In this document: piece by piece, positions 46,302 through 57,229 of the stretch
How the letters are laid out: the number at the start of each line of letters is the position of its first letter
Numbering within the stretch: position 1 is the first letter of the stretch
Notes under the pieces: generated by a model
What the model saw: only the letters and a program-made list of their open reading frames with translations
The model's database searches: none
Told to the model about the DNA's origin: nothing
Translations under genes and position numbers: made by a program
Source of the DNA: Dipteronia dyeriana
Lineage: Eukaryota > Streptophyta > Magnoliopsida > Sapindales > Sapindaceae
Length of the DNA stretch: 64,000 nt
NCBI GenBank assembly: GCA_032871835.1
Contig: CM065295.1
Location: 70,302,687-70,366,686 of the forward strand
Reading direction: 5' to 3'

Positions 46302-47154
46302 GGTCTCGTTTGGTATTGCTTTTCAGAAGTTAAAATTTGATTATTTAATAATTTTGATGTAAAAAAGATGTTTAGTAAAATTTCTAAAAGTGATTTTTTG
46401 AAAATCTTGGTTGACTTGACAGCAATATTAAGAATTATGTGGGGATTACTTTTACAAAGTGATTATGATAGAATACGCTGTTTGATTTAATGAATCTTTT
46501 TAAAGACTAAATTATCCATATTGATTTAACATATCTTATGTTTAATTTCATATAATTCAATTTTATTTGTTCATCATTTAAAATATAAGATTAATTAAAA
46601 TATTTTTAAAAACAATTTGTTCATCTTCTCAACCCAATTTCAGAACAAACACTCAAACTTAGAACTTAGAACAAAACCCTAAAACTCATCTTTTTCGTTG
46701 TCTACATCTTCTTATCTACCATTATTTTTCTTTACCATCACAAACTCACCCAAAAATACAATCAATAAAAATTATATATAAAAAAAGTGATAGAGATTGA
46801 AATGTTGTAGGTATAGGTATTCGTATGTCAAGAAAAATAAATTAAAGAATATTATAGTGAGAAAAAAAAAATAAGTAAAGAAGAAGCACCTAATTTTTTA
46901 TTTTATTTTTTTAGATATGATACTGTCAAACCTCAGATTTTTCGGTTGCCATAAGAGTTTGAGATTGAGAGATGTAAAAAGAAAATTTTTGTTTCGCTTG
47001 TTAATTCAATTTTATGTCTGTTTTAGTCATTATGTGAAATCACAACAATTAAAGGTAAAGTTTACCAAACACATGAAAATTGCTTTTTAATCCACATCAA
47101 TTTCAATAACTAACGGTGATTATTTTAAAAACTACAACAATACCGAACTGACCC
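46302..47154. mobile_element. MITE related to 15752-16350
   Basis: The left end GGTCTCGTTTGGTATTGCTT and the inverted right end GGGTCAGTTCGGTATTGTTG match the 15.75-kb element, as do subterminal TAAAAGTGATT and TAACGGTGATTATT words. It is flanked by TTA on the left and TTG on the right, possibly a decayed TTA duplication. Confidence 0.6.
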
Positions 47155-47435
47155 TTGGTTGTTCTTAATCTTGGGTAAATAATGGACATACATTTATAAA
47201 TTATTTCTTTTGAGTTATCACACAGTGAGACCTATTGTTTATGGACAAAATCTCGATGACTTGAAGATTTAATTTTATGGATTGCATGAACATATATTTG
47301 TAATATAGAATCTATATTTTGTTGATCACCTAAGTTGTTTGCAGAACTTTAAAATCTAGGTCCGCAGTTTATTGATTAAAATGTTTATTGAGTAATAATA
47401 TTTATTTGTAAATTTAATTTACAAATATAGATGAA

Positions 47436-48240
47436 TTTTTTTTTTTGAAAAGGATTGAATAAATTAAGAAACAAAACCAGTAACAGGGATATCACCGTTT
47501 ACATACTCTTCCACAGACGTAAGGTAGGTCTGCAACCAGAAAAGATCATCAGAGATTTTCAGAGCCAATTTAGAAAGGGAGTGGGCAACAAAATTTGCCT
47601 TCCTATATACAAAACTAACAGAGACCACATCATTCAGCTGAAGAAATGCCACAACCTCATCCACCACAAGCCCAATATTTACAGATGTGGATACACCTGA
47701 GTTCACCATCTTCACCACGCTGAGTGCATCAGATTCAACCATAGCTGGGACCAGTCCCGTATCTAAGGTGAATTGGATGCCCCATTTAATTGCCATCGCC
47801 TCCGCAATTGTTGGGGAAAAGTACGCCTTGAATCGTTACGAACTTGATGCCATAACAAACCCTTGATGATCCGTAATCACCAGACCAAAACCAATACCTT
47901 GGTTCGCAAAATCTAAGGCCTAAGGGGGCATCAATATTAATTTTATAGAAACCATCCCGCAGAGGTCTCCAACTGATCGTCCCAGCTTCCACATTGGAAC
48001 ACTCATTCGTCGGCATATTTGCCCTCTGAAAATCCTGCAAGAAAGACTTACAGGCCTCAATGTAATCCTATTTTCTTCCCCTTATCGTGGACAAACTGAT
48101 TTCTAGCAAACCTAATACGCCACAACACAACGCCGAACAAATGCATGTTCTCCTCAGAAAGGCAACCAAGGCAATTGAAGAACAAATCTTTGAAAACCAT
48201 TCCACTGATATTTCTTAGATGTATTGAAAATGATCGTTTG
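47436..48240 (-). pseudogene. 5'-truncated LINE fragment with RNase H-like domain
   Basis: On the minus strand, after zf-RVT-like text (LSEENMHLFGVVLWRIRFAR, NQFVHDKG), comes WRPLRDGFYKINIDAP near 47965-47915, then after a frameshift MAIKWGIQFTLDTG, AMVESDALSVVKMVNS and FVYRKANFVAHSLSKLA: the RVT_3/RNase H-like domain of plant LINE ORF2, with E (VESDA) and late histidine retained. The plus strand at 47434-47447 is T-rich, the reverse of a poly(A) tail. No host gene function is implied. Confidence 0.82.
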
Positions 48241-48297
48241 AGTTTTGAGCATTCCGTGACTTGTATGGATAAATAAGTAATTGAAAATGCATCACAT

Positions 48298-48520
48298 GGA
48301 CCAATAATGTGTTGGTGTGAGTGGTTCGACACTCTCATCCGTTAAGTAAGGTCGTGAGTTCAACCCCCATTGTGAACGGAGTTACACATATTGAGAGCAC
48401 TTTACTCCTTAATGGGCCGACCCGGTGCGAGTCCGGATTAGTCGGGTGTGGTCAGGGCTTATTGCACCGTATGATGGATCCGTCTCACCCGAAAACCGGA
48501 TGTTTTAAACCAAAAAAGAT
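48298..48520 (+). mobile_element. tRNA-derived SINE with flanking duplication
   Basis: GTGAGTGGTTCGACACTC (A-box region) and GGTCGTGAGTTCAACCCC (B-box region) lie about 40 bp apart. A GC-rich body follows (GGGCCGACCCGGTGCGAGTC, GTCGGGTGTGG) with a short A-rich end. Its layout resembles the plant Au SINE. AAAATGCATCACAT (48284-48297) and AAAATGCATGACAT (48521-48534) form a likely 14-bp TSD with one mismatch. A frame through it (48321-48554) is not a gene. Confidence 0.8.
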
Positions 48521-48762
48521 AAAATGCATGACATTGTTTTTGGGCATAGTTTAATTATGAGTGTCGGATAGATGATTAGTTATGTGATTATTATTTTTCT
48601 AAGACCAACCTCAATTCTAATTTAAAATAATTTTAATTAAAATAAGTTTTACATAATAATATGAGTTACTAATAATAAGCTTTACATAATGTGATAATAC
48701 TAAGAGTTACAAGGGTGGCACTCTGGACTTTTAGTGAAATAGCCCAAAGTTAATTTAAAAAA

Positions 48763-50261
48763 GGGAAAGTATCATTTCCCTTTTGACTTTTACCATATTG
48801 TTAAGATGATGATATATTTTTGTCATATTGACCGTTAATCCCCCTGAAATGGAAAGAATATACATTAAACCCCTTATGTGACTTTTTTTGTCCAAATACA
48901 CGTTGACCGTTAAATTTAAAAGGGCAATATTGTAAAAACATAAAAAAAAACTATAAAAACCCTCTCTCTCCCATAACAATTCTCTCTCCCATCGTTCTTT
49001 CTGAAACCACCAATCTCTCTTGCCTTTCTAAACCCACAAATCCAAGAAACAAACCCAACACCAGCAACCAAATATCGATCTACATAGAGTGAGGTTAGAT
49101 CTTCATGCAAGGTGGAGATGAATATAAGATACGATCGAGAAGGAGAGAAAAAAAAGACAAATGCAGATATACGAGATCGAGACCGAGTCGAGTTGAAGAT
49201 GAGTTGTAGATGTGATGAGCTGTGAGAGGTTTGGATTGAGAGGGGTGCTTGTGGTTGATTTTGATTTAGGGTTCTTGATTGACTTCAGTGGTTTGATTTC
49301 TGGGTTTGTGATGATTGTAGGGTTTCTGGAAATCTGATGAGGGGTGGTGATTTTTGGGTTTGATGTTGGTTGCAGATGAGAGACTGTGAGATTTAGTGAT
49401 TTATGGGTTTGTGATGGTTGTGGGGTTTTCGAGATTTAGGTTTGGTATTGTTGATGATGGGGGTTGAAGATAGAGAGAATTCTTGGTTTGGGTTTGAAGA
49501 AATGGGGATTTCTAGGATTGGAATTTGCGGTTTATGGTATTTTTATTTTTTATTTTTTTATTAGATTCAAAATTCAGTTGGTAGTTTATTTGATATATTT
49601 GAATTGTGATTTTTTTTTTAATCTTCAAATGCCTATCTGGTTGAATGAGAGAGATAAATATCAGTTGAATGAGATTTGGATTGTGTGATTAATTTTGGGT
49701 TCTTTGAATGTTAAGAGATCCACCATATATATATTTTTTTAAAATTGTTACTGTTAATTTTCGAGATGGTGTTTGAGAAGATGAACTGAATCGGTGTGCT
49801 TGGTGAATGATTTAATTTTTTTAAAAAGATTTTTTGATAAAAAATAAGATCTGTTGGAGATCCACTTTTTTTTTTAATTTTTTTTGTTTTTAAATTCTTT
49901 TTTTATTTTTAATTTCTGTTTTTTTGAATTTAAATAAATAAATAAAAAATCTCCACCATTCATCTTTGAAATGGACGGTGGAGATCAATCTTTTTTTTTT
50001 GTTTATATTTTTATATTTTATTTTTTTAATATATTTTTCATTTAATAAATAGTTGGAGGGTTAAATAGTTATCTCCTAATTATTTCTAAGGATAATAAGG
50101 TCATTTGACCATGGTCAAACCTTTTTTAGATGGAAAAGGTAACATAATGGGGATATTATACATTCTTTCTATTTCAGGGGGAATACCGGTCAATATGACG
50201 AAAACCCGTCATCGTCTTAACAATATGACAAAAGTCTAAGGGGGAAAATGATACATTCCCT
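48763..50261. mobile_element. MULE-type non-autonomous element (1.5 kb) with long inverted repeats
   Basis: The left end GGGAAAGTATCATTTCCC and the inverted right end GGGAATGTATCATTTTCCCC continue in parallel for about 120 bp (CATATTGTTAAGATGATGA; TCATATTGACCG; CCCCCTGAAATGGAAAGAAT). TTTAAAAAA occurs on both sides (48754-48762; 50262-50270), a 9-bp TSD in an A-rich context. The interior contains a pyrimidine-rich leader-like stretch near 48955-49030 and GGTTTGTGATGG-type repeats, but no transposase. Whether it carries captured host sequence cannot be told here. Confidence 0.78.
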
Positions 50262-50270
50262 TTTAAAAAA

Positions 50271-50775
50271 CACTAATGGGTCATGAGATAATTTGGACTG
50301 ATATATTTAAATTAGAAACTCATGGGTTAGATGGTTAGACGGTCTATGTTAGCTTAATTAAGTTCTTATTGGATTTGGATCTTATCCCCATCTCAATTTG
50401 TCCTTTCTCAAATCAATGGTCTTCACTAATTCTATCTTTTGAGAGAATAAAAACATAAAATTTAATAGAAATAATTCAAACCATATATTTGTTATATTAG
50501 ACACGTGTCAATATATTATGGAGATAAGCACAAAGTGATGACAATTAAGGTCATAAAAGGATCCAGATCCATTCATACTAGAGCCCGATATACTCCTTTT
50601 TTAAATATAGATATAAAAGAATGTACATTGGAGTCACAATAAGAAATTAGGATTGTGACTCCAATAAGAACTTAGGGTTGTGCCACAAATAGAGTTTGAA
50701 GCTTAAGGTTGATAGAGATTCAGAGAAGATAGCAGCCGGATATAGGTTCTATCCGTTCTTCAGGTAATAATCTAT

Positions 50776-50816
<41 letters not shown>

Positions 50817-51689
50817 CAAATCGGTTATATTTCCGTTTTTATAAATAAAATTTATTTTTTATTTTTGTTTTAATGATTTTAAACCAACGGTTTATTTTCA
50901 ATGTTCTGAGATTATGAGTGATTCTTTTTTGGATGCGAGACTATAGGGGCCGTTTGTTGTTTTGTCTGATTACTGGACAATCCTGAATTTGTCTAATGAC
51001 TGAATAAAGACTGAAATCTGAACCTGAATGATATGTTTTTTTTTTTTATCTTCATCTTGTTTACAGACGAACTTCATTTTTTTAAGAAAAGAAAATGTTT
51101 TTTTTTTAAATAAAAAGGACATCAGGAAAATTCATACAAAACACTCTAATATATATAATACATCACCATAATATTATAATAAAGTATCAATAATAAAGTA
51201 TCAATATATTTTAAGTGGAAAAAACAAAAGAACGATCAGTTATATACAGTATGACAATTTTTGTTTCTCGCAGTGAAAAGAAAAAAAGCGTGCCGTAAAA
51301 TTTTATGTAAAATATATATATATATATATATATATTTGAAATTATCGCGAGATATTGTCGGCGTATCGAAGACTGTAAAAACCCGCCCAATGTAACGGCG
51401 TAGGCATAGATCAGACACATACGATACGTTGTAAAAAGCATTGACGAACCAAGGAGAGCCACGCGTACGACACATAAATAAAGGTGGACCCAGCCGTATT
51501 TCCACTTAATCCACCTTGTTATAACAATGGGCCCCACAGACCACCGCTCACTATAATGTAAACCATAGTCAACCAAAACACTTAACCATGGTTAAATCAA
51601 AGGGTTGGGGTGATCAAACCCATCAAGCGGTGTACGGATCATATGCTTAAACCACCACATTTTTCACTTAAGCGTTTCGACGCGTTGTT
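50271..51689. other. AT-rich intergenic DNA upstream of the glycosyltransferase gene
   Basis: It contains an inverted duplication (AGTCACAATAAGAA..TTAGG, near 50630-50680), a TA tract at 50779-50813 and a transposon-like word GGGGCCGTTTGTTGTTTTG at 50946 without a found partner. The minus frames at 51211-51576 carry no domain. Confidence 0.4.
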
Positions 51690-52203
51690 TATACAAATAA
51701 TTTCTCTCTTCAATCTTCAATGTCTCTCTCACTTTTTATATTTTCTTCTCTCTCTGTACTCCCTGTGTCCTAGTCACGGGCGAGTACCACCGACAAATCC
51801 CGCCGCTACATTCGGCTGATCTCGAAAATATTATTCCTTTTTGAATGCGTGGATTCAATTTTTATTATTATTGGTTATACATTAGGGTTTGTTTTTGTCG
51901 ATGAAGATTGAAAGATCGTTGATTTTTTACCTTTTTGGTAATGTGATAGGAAATTAGTGAATTTGACGGCACTATAGTGGAGGAATCTGTGCAATTGAGG
52001 GGATAATTGTGCTAATTTGGCAGAATTTTCTGGATCAGATTTTGATCGCATTTTTGGTTTTGGTTTTGGATCTGGAGGATACTGATAATAAGTCGATTTA
52101 GGTGAAAAAAGAAAGTAAAAAAATCAAGGCAATTTTGGTTTGTTCCCGTTTTCGGATGCCAGTGCTGCATTGAAAAGCGTCGTCGTTTTAGATGTTGTTG
52201 TAA
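51690..52203 (+). promoter_or_regulatory. Likely promoter-proximal region and 5' leader of the GT106-like gene
   Basis: A TATA-like TTTATACAAATAA at about 51687 precedes CT-rich leader sequence (TCTCTCTTCAATC, CTTCTCTCTCTGTAC) typical of plant 5' UTRs. The leader would be about 480 bp unless a 5' UTR intron is present. Confidence 0.4.
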
Positions 52204-55019
52204 ATGTGCAAGATAGAGAAGAAGGTTGAGAGAAAGAGAGCGATGGGTGGGATTTTAAAGGGTGAGAGTAGAGGAGGAGTTGAGAAGCAGCTTAAAGGTT
52301 CGAAAATGAAGCTTTGGATGATAAGAGCGACTACCTCGGTTTTGCTCTGGACTTGCATCGTCCAGTTGACGGCTATCGGCGATACGTGGGGTCCCAGAGT
52401 GTTGAACGTTTGGCCTCCTTGTTTCAACCGCGAGTCCGACGCTGCTTCTTCGCTCGTCCACGATACACTTCCTTCGATTCCGCAACGTGTTCTTCCTCCT
52501 AAGAGTGAGTTTCTATCTAAATTCATTTGTTTTTTGATGGAATTTTTGATAATGTGTGTTGTAAAACAGTTTTGATGTGCGTTTTTTTCTTTTTCTTTTG
52601 ATATTTTCGAATGTATGCATCCTCATTTTGAATGTTTTGTTTTGGGAATTTTAGAGTACAATTTTATGATGATAATTATAAATTGTGTGCTTAAGCATAC
52701 TAATTTCTTGGTGAGAATTTGCAATTTAACGCTCAATTTTGATGCTTGGTACATGTAGGGGTCTATAAGAACAATGGTTATCTGATGGTTTCATGCAATG
52801 GAGGTCTCAATCAAATGAGAGCAGCTGTGAGTGGTTTGAAAAATTCATTGGACATTACTTTATTCTTTATTTTAGGTTATTTGACTGCTTATTATGTTTG
52901 ACAGATTTGTGACATGGTTGCTATTGCAAGATATTTGAATGTCACACTTATAGTCCCTGAGCTGGATAAATCCTCCTTTTGGGCTGATCCTAGGTATCAA
53001 CTTCTCCTGCAACTTTTAGGCTAGTGCATACTTTTAGGTTACAGGAGGATGTATGCAAATTTTCTCCTCTTGATTCTGAACTGAGATAATAGTTCTTATA
53101 TTTTCTTATGTTATATTTGATATGCAGTGAGTTTAAAGACATATTTGATGTGGAACATTTTATTACATCATTGAGAGATGAGGTTCGGATATTAAAAGAG
53201 CTGCCTCCTAGGCTTAAGAGGAGAGTGGAATTGGGAAAGGTTTATTCCATGCCACCAATTAGTTGGTCTGATATATCTTACTATCATAATCAGGTCAGTT
53301 TGTTTTTACCTTTCAATTTATGTTCAATGTCATTACATATTTATCTTTATTCTTTAGAGAATGCATAGAACTTTTACATTAACTTACTGACCACGTACTT
53401 GAGGTCTCTTGTGATACTCTTCTTAACGGGAATAACGTAAACATGAAAAGGTTGCCTTATATATTAGGTCATTTAGTATGCTCATTAGGTGATAATAATA
53501 GAGTGGAAATCAAAGTTCTGTCATGCTTGCTCAATTATCTTGTTCTTGGACCTCTCTCATGGGAATTAATCTTTTTGATATTTATTGTTTTTACAGATTC
53601 TTCCATTGATACAGAAATACAAAGTTGTTCAACTGAACAGAACTGATTCTCGACTTGCCAATAATGGTCAACCGTTAGAGATTCAGAAACTGCGATGTCG
53701 TGTGAATTTTAGTGCTTTAAGATTCACTTCTCAGATAGAGGAGTTGGGTAAAAGAGTGATCAGGCTTCTTAAACAGAATGGCCACTTCCTAGTACTTCAT
53801 CTTAGATATGAAATGGACATGTTAGCGTTTTCTGGCTGTACTCAAGGTTGCAATGAAGAGGAGGTGGAAGAGCTCACAAGGATGAGGTAAGTTATGCACA
53901 TGCACATATCCATTTAAATCAGTCTGGACAAGTCGGTCTGAAGTATAAACTGGATCCTTACTGCAGCCCGTATTTTCATATCTTGGCAGATATGCTTATC
54001 CTTGGTGGAAAGAAAAAATTATTAATTCTGACTTGAAGAGAAAAGATGGATTATGCCCTTTGACACCTGAGGAAACTGCTCTTACATTGAGGGCCCTGGA
54101 CATTAATCCAAGTATGCAGATCTATATTGCAGCTGGGGAAATATATGGTGGAGAAAGGAGAATGGCAAGTCTTGCTACAGCTTATCCGAACTTGGTTAGT
54201 AAATAAAACCTGAAGTCATCTACTTGGAATTGTTACTGGGTTAATGGTTTTTCCACCGTATTAATATGTGACTACTGGGTTTTTGAAACAGGTCAGAAAG
54301 GAAACACTGTTGGGAGCATCAGACCTTAGATTTTTCCAGAACCACTCTTCACAGATGGCAGCATTAGATTATCTTGTTGCATTGGAGAGTGACATTTTTG
54401 TTCCTACATATGATGGGAACATGGCTAAAGTTGTTGAAGGCCATCGCAGGTGCTAGTCTTGTGAAATTTGGTTTTCACATATCTATATGAGAAGTTATTT
54501 AGATTTACTGATTTTAGTAGTTTTCTCTGACTTAAATAAATAAACACACATTCTCCAATTATTCTCTTTACCCGATGATAATAATATACAAATGCATCCT
54601 TATGGAAGCAAACACGATGTTGACATCTTTCGGACCTTTATTTTCCTTAAAGAGTATTATATAAAACAGGGAAGCTTTTCTGTTCTGAGGAATAATTATT
54701 TTAGCATCCTGTTTGATGATTTTGTTTTTTCGACTTGAATGTAACAATGCTTTGTTAACGCTTTGTCAGATTCCTTGGGTTCAAGAAGACATTCTTGTTG
54801 GATAGAAGGCTTTTGGTCGATCTGATCGACCAATATACTAATGGATCACTGAGTTGGGATGAATTTTCGGCTGCTGTTAATGTATCTCATTCTGATCGCA
54901 TGGGTGGCCATGTTAATAGGTTGGTGATCCCAGACAGACCGAAAGAAGAGGATTTCTTCTATTCAAACCCTGAGGAGTGCTTGCAAATTCCATCCGTTGA
55001 TCTGTTGAGCAGAACGTGA
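52204..55019 (+). CDS. O-fucosyltransferase-family (GT106-like) Golgi glycosyltransferase, RRT-like
   Basis: Eight exons, 52204-52504, 52759-52826, 52905-52993, 53128-53293, 53597-53886, 53990-54194, 54292-54449 and 54770-55019, join to 1527 nt (508 residues) with GT-AG introns throughout. A basic N-terminus and a hydrophobic segment at about 37-58 ([20 protein letters not shown]) indicate a type II Golgi membrane protein. The lumenal domain has the family signatures: [20 protein letters not shown] (108-127), [21 protein letters not shown] (276-286, nucleotide-sugar pocket), an AAGEIYGG motif, and [20 protein letters not shown] followed by PTYDGNM (to 417). Length and architecture match plant rhamnogalacturonan I rhamnosyltransferases, so a role in pectin synthesis is the best inference, but other GT106/O-fucosyltransferase activities cannot be excluded. 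ATG 52204 is the first in frame; 52242 is an alternative. No damage seen. Confidence 0.92.
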
Positions 55020-56306
55020 TTACTGTTGTGTTGTAAGAGATTGTGACATTTACCCGTGTTCTCCTAGAGTGGAAGCGACTACAAAAGAACGAAAGGTAGT
55101 TCTTCACAGACTTGGAGAGATGAAGGATTTTGTTCTTGAGAGCTATTAGGAAGATTGTGATGGGTTGTATACTTGAAGAAATCCCATTATAGGATCTTCT
55201 GAAGGAGCTGTAGAACGAACACCAAGATCTCTAAATATGCCAATAATTCAATTCATGTATAGAAGGTAGCCTGCCATTACAGGGTGTGATATGAGATAAA
55301 AAAAACTTTGGTTGTACACTCGAGGGAAGAGCAAATACAGAATTGGTTTCACTAGAACTAGAGATACATGGAAAGATCGATCCCTTGTCCGTCCTTTTTG
55401 TAAGTTTTTTTTTTTTTTAATCTTTTAGATCATCCATGATCTTGTGAGTGCCTAGAGCATATATCCACATTCTTAAATTAATCTATTCCCAATTCAAAGT
55501 TGATTGCTTCTACTCATATACATATTATGTACATAAAAGGGTTATAGAATTTGATGATGAGTTGCATATTCCATTTATGTAGAAAGAACATGACAAGTTG
55601 ACAACCCAACTAATCCAAGTAATGGATGGTCAAACGTCTTGTGTGTTTGAGAGTTGAGTTCATTCCATTTGCACCTCAAATGGTAGGTTTATGAATTAGA
55701 TGGTGGTTGAAGGGTGTGATTTGTCAGTTAGTTACAACTTTCTTTTCTTTCCTATTCTCTTCTCTTACCTTGTGAACCAAAATAGGAGGGTGGTCCTGGT
55801 CCATCATCAATTTGGTGGACGTGCTAGATTATTAGATTGTTTTATTTGTATAAAATTGAAGCTAATAATACATTAATACTAGTTAAATAGTGATTGTGAT
55901 CATTCCTCAAACAACTCGCATAAAATTTGCAGTAAAGCAATGGTAAAGGGATCTTGTTTGTATCAAGAGAATGATGATGTGTAGTCCTGCTTTTTCAAAG
56001 CTGGCATCTCTCCACTTTTATGGTGTTATTCTACGCAAACAGTTGGAATTATCACATGTGTGAATCAATAGAGCACGGAACCGCCATATACTTATTTTTC
56101 TCCACAACTAGCACCCAATGCGACTTTAATATCGTAATTGAGAGTATCAATCAAATAATCAATTAAAGCACCATTTACTGCCATGATTAGTAAAAGATGA
56201 TTTTTTATTTTTTATTTTAAGAAAGATGATAAGTGTGTTTCACGTTAACAAGGAAGAAAAAGAGAATTATAATGATTGATAAAAGAAGTCATTACTAAAA
56301 CCTTTC
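55020..56306 (+). other. 3' UTR of the glycosyltransferase gene and intergenic DNA
   Basis: 55020 to about 55450 is likely 3' UTR. The remainder is AT-rich and shows no gene or repeat ends. The 54913-55107 minus frame is a shadow of the last exon. Confidence 0.45.
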
Positions 56307-56560
56307 TAAGAACATCTCCAACGGTCTCCAAAACGAGACCCCTATTAGCTTAATTAAGGGAGAAACTATATTTTTAAAGCTCCAACGGGTCCCTTAAAGA
56401 CTCATTTAAATATGTGGAGCCCACTTAAGGGGGTTAAGCCATCCTTAATTAAAAAGCACAAGACATTTAACTTTTAAATCCAAACATCATTTATTATCCA
56501 ATTAGTAATTTGTTTTACAATAATAATTAAAAGTAAAACATCAAAATAATAATAAAAAAA
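56307..56560. mobile_element. Half of a Tourist-like MITE
   Basis: It starts AGAACATCTCCAACGGTCTCC, the same end type as the element at 33325 (shown here as AGAACATCTCCAACGG and TCTCC). The opposite end is not found before the MULE ends at 56571, so it is truncated, or split by the MULE. Confidence 0.5.
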
Positions 56561-56570
56561 AGGATAATTA

Positions 56571-56850
56571 CCCCGGTGGCCATCAACTCTTGCCACCAGT
56601 ATCAAAATGGTCACCGAATGGGGAATTGGTTTCAAAATGACCATTGTTGGTAAACAATGTTACACCAATGACTATTCTGTTATAACACCGTTAACATGTT
56701 TTAAAAAGGGATAATTACCTCGGTGACCATCAACTCTTGCCACCAGTATCAAAATGGCCACTGAATGAGGAATTGATTTCAAAATAGCCATTGTTGGTAA
56801 ACAATATTATACCAATGGCCATTCTGTTATAATATGTTAACTTTACCGTT
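56571..56850 (+). repeat. Tandemly duplicated MULE-like terminal repeat
   Basis: GGATAATTACCCCGGTGGCC (from about 56563) and GGATAATTACCTCGGTGACC (from about 56709) each start a unit of about 137-145 bp with shared CATCAACTCTTGCCACCAGT and TTGGTAAACAAT..TACCAATG. Such GG(G)ATAATTAC ends are typical of Mutator-like elements. It probably is the 5' end of the element that encodes the transposase downstream. Confidence 0.65.
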
Positions 56851-57229
56851 AAATAGGGTGGGCATTTTGGTAACTTTCTTTGAAATTACAAAACTGATTA
56901 CATTTATATTTGTAATCTCGTTCATTTAGGGAAAAATCAAAGGTTTAGGGATTTTGGTTTTCTGGACACACGAATTGCAGCTGCTAGGGATGAAAAATTC
57001 TGGGCAAAATGGAGATGACAACATGCAAGAGACAGCGACTTGGTCCAGAGGTAGGTATTTTTTGTTGTTTTATTCTTTGACTGAGATAAACTTTAAAGAA
57101 ATGGTTTTTGTTTTTGAGTAAAGGAGTTTGTTGGCCATTTTGTTTTTGGGTGGTCCCTAAAATTGATTTTGTTTGTTTAATAGAAAGGATGTGGGTATTA
57201 TGGAGTTTTTTCTAGGTTCCTGTTATTCT

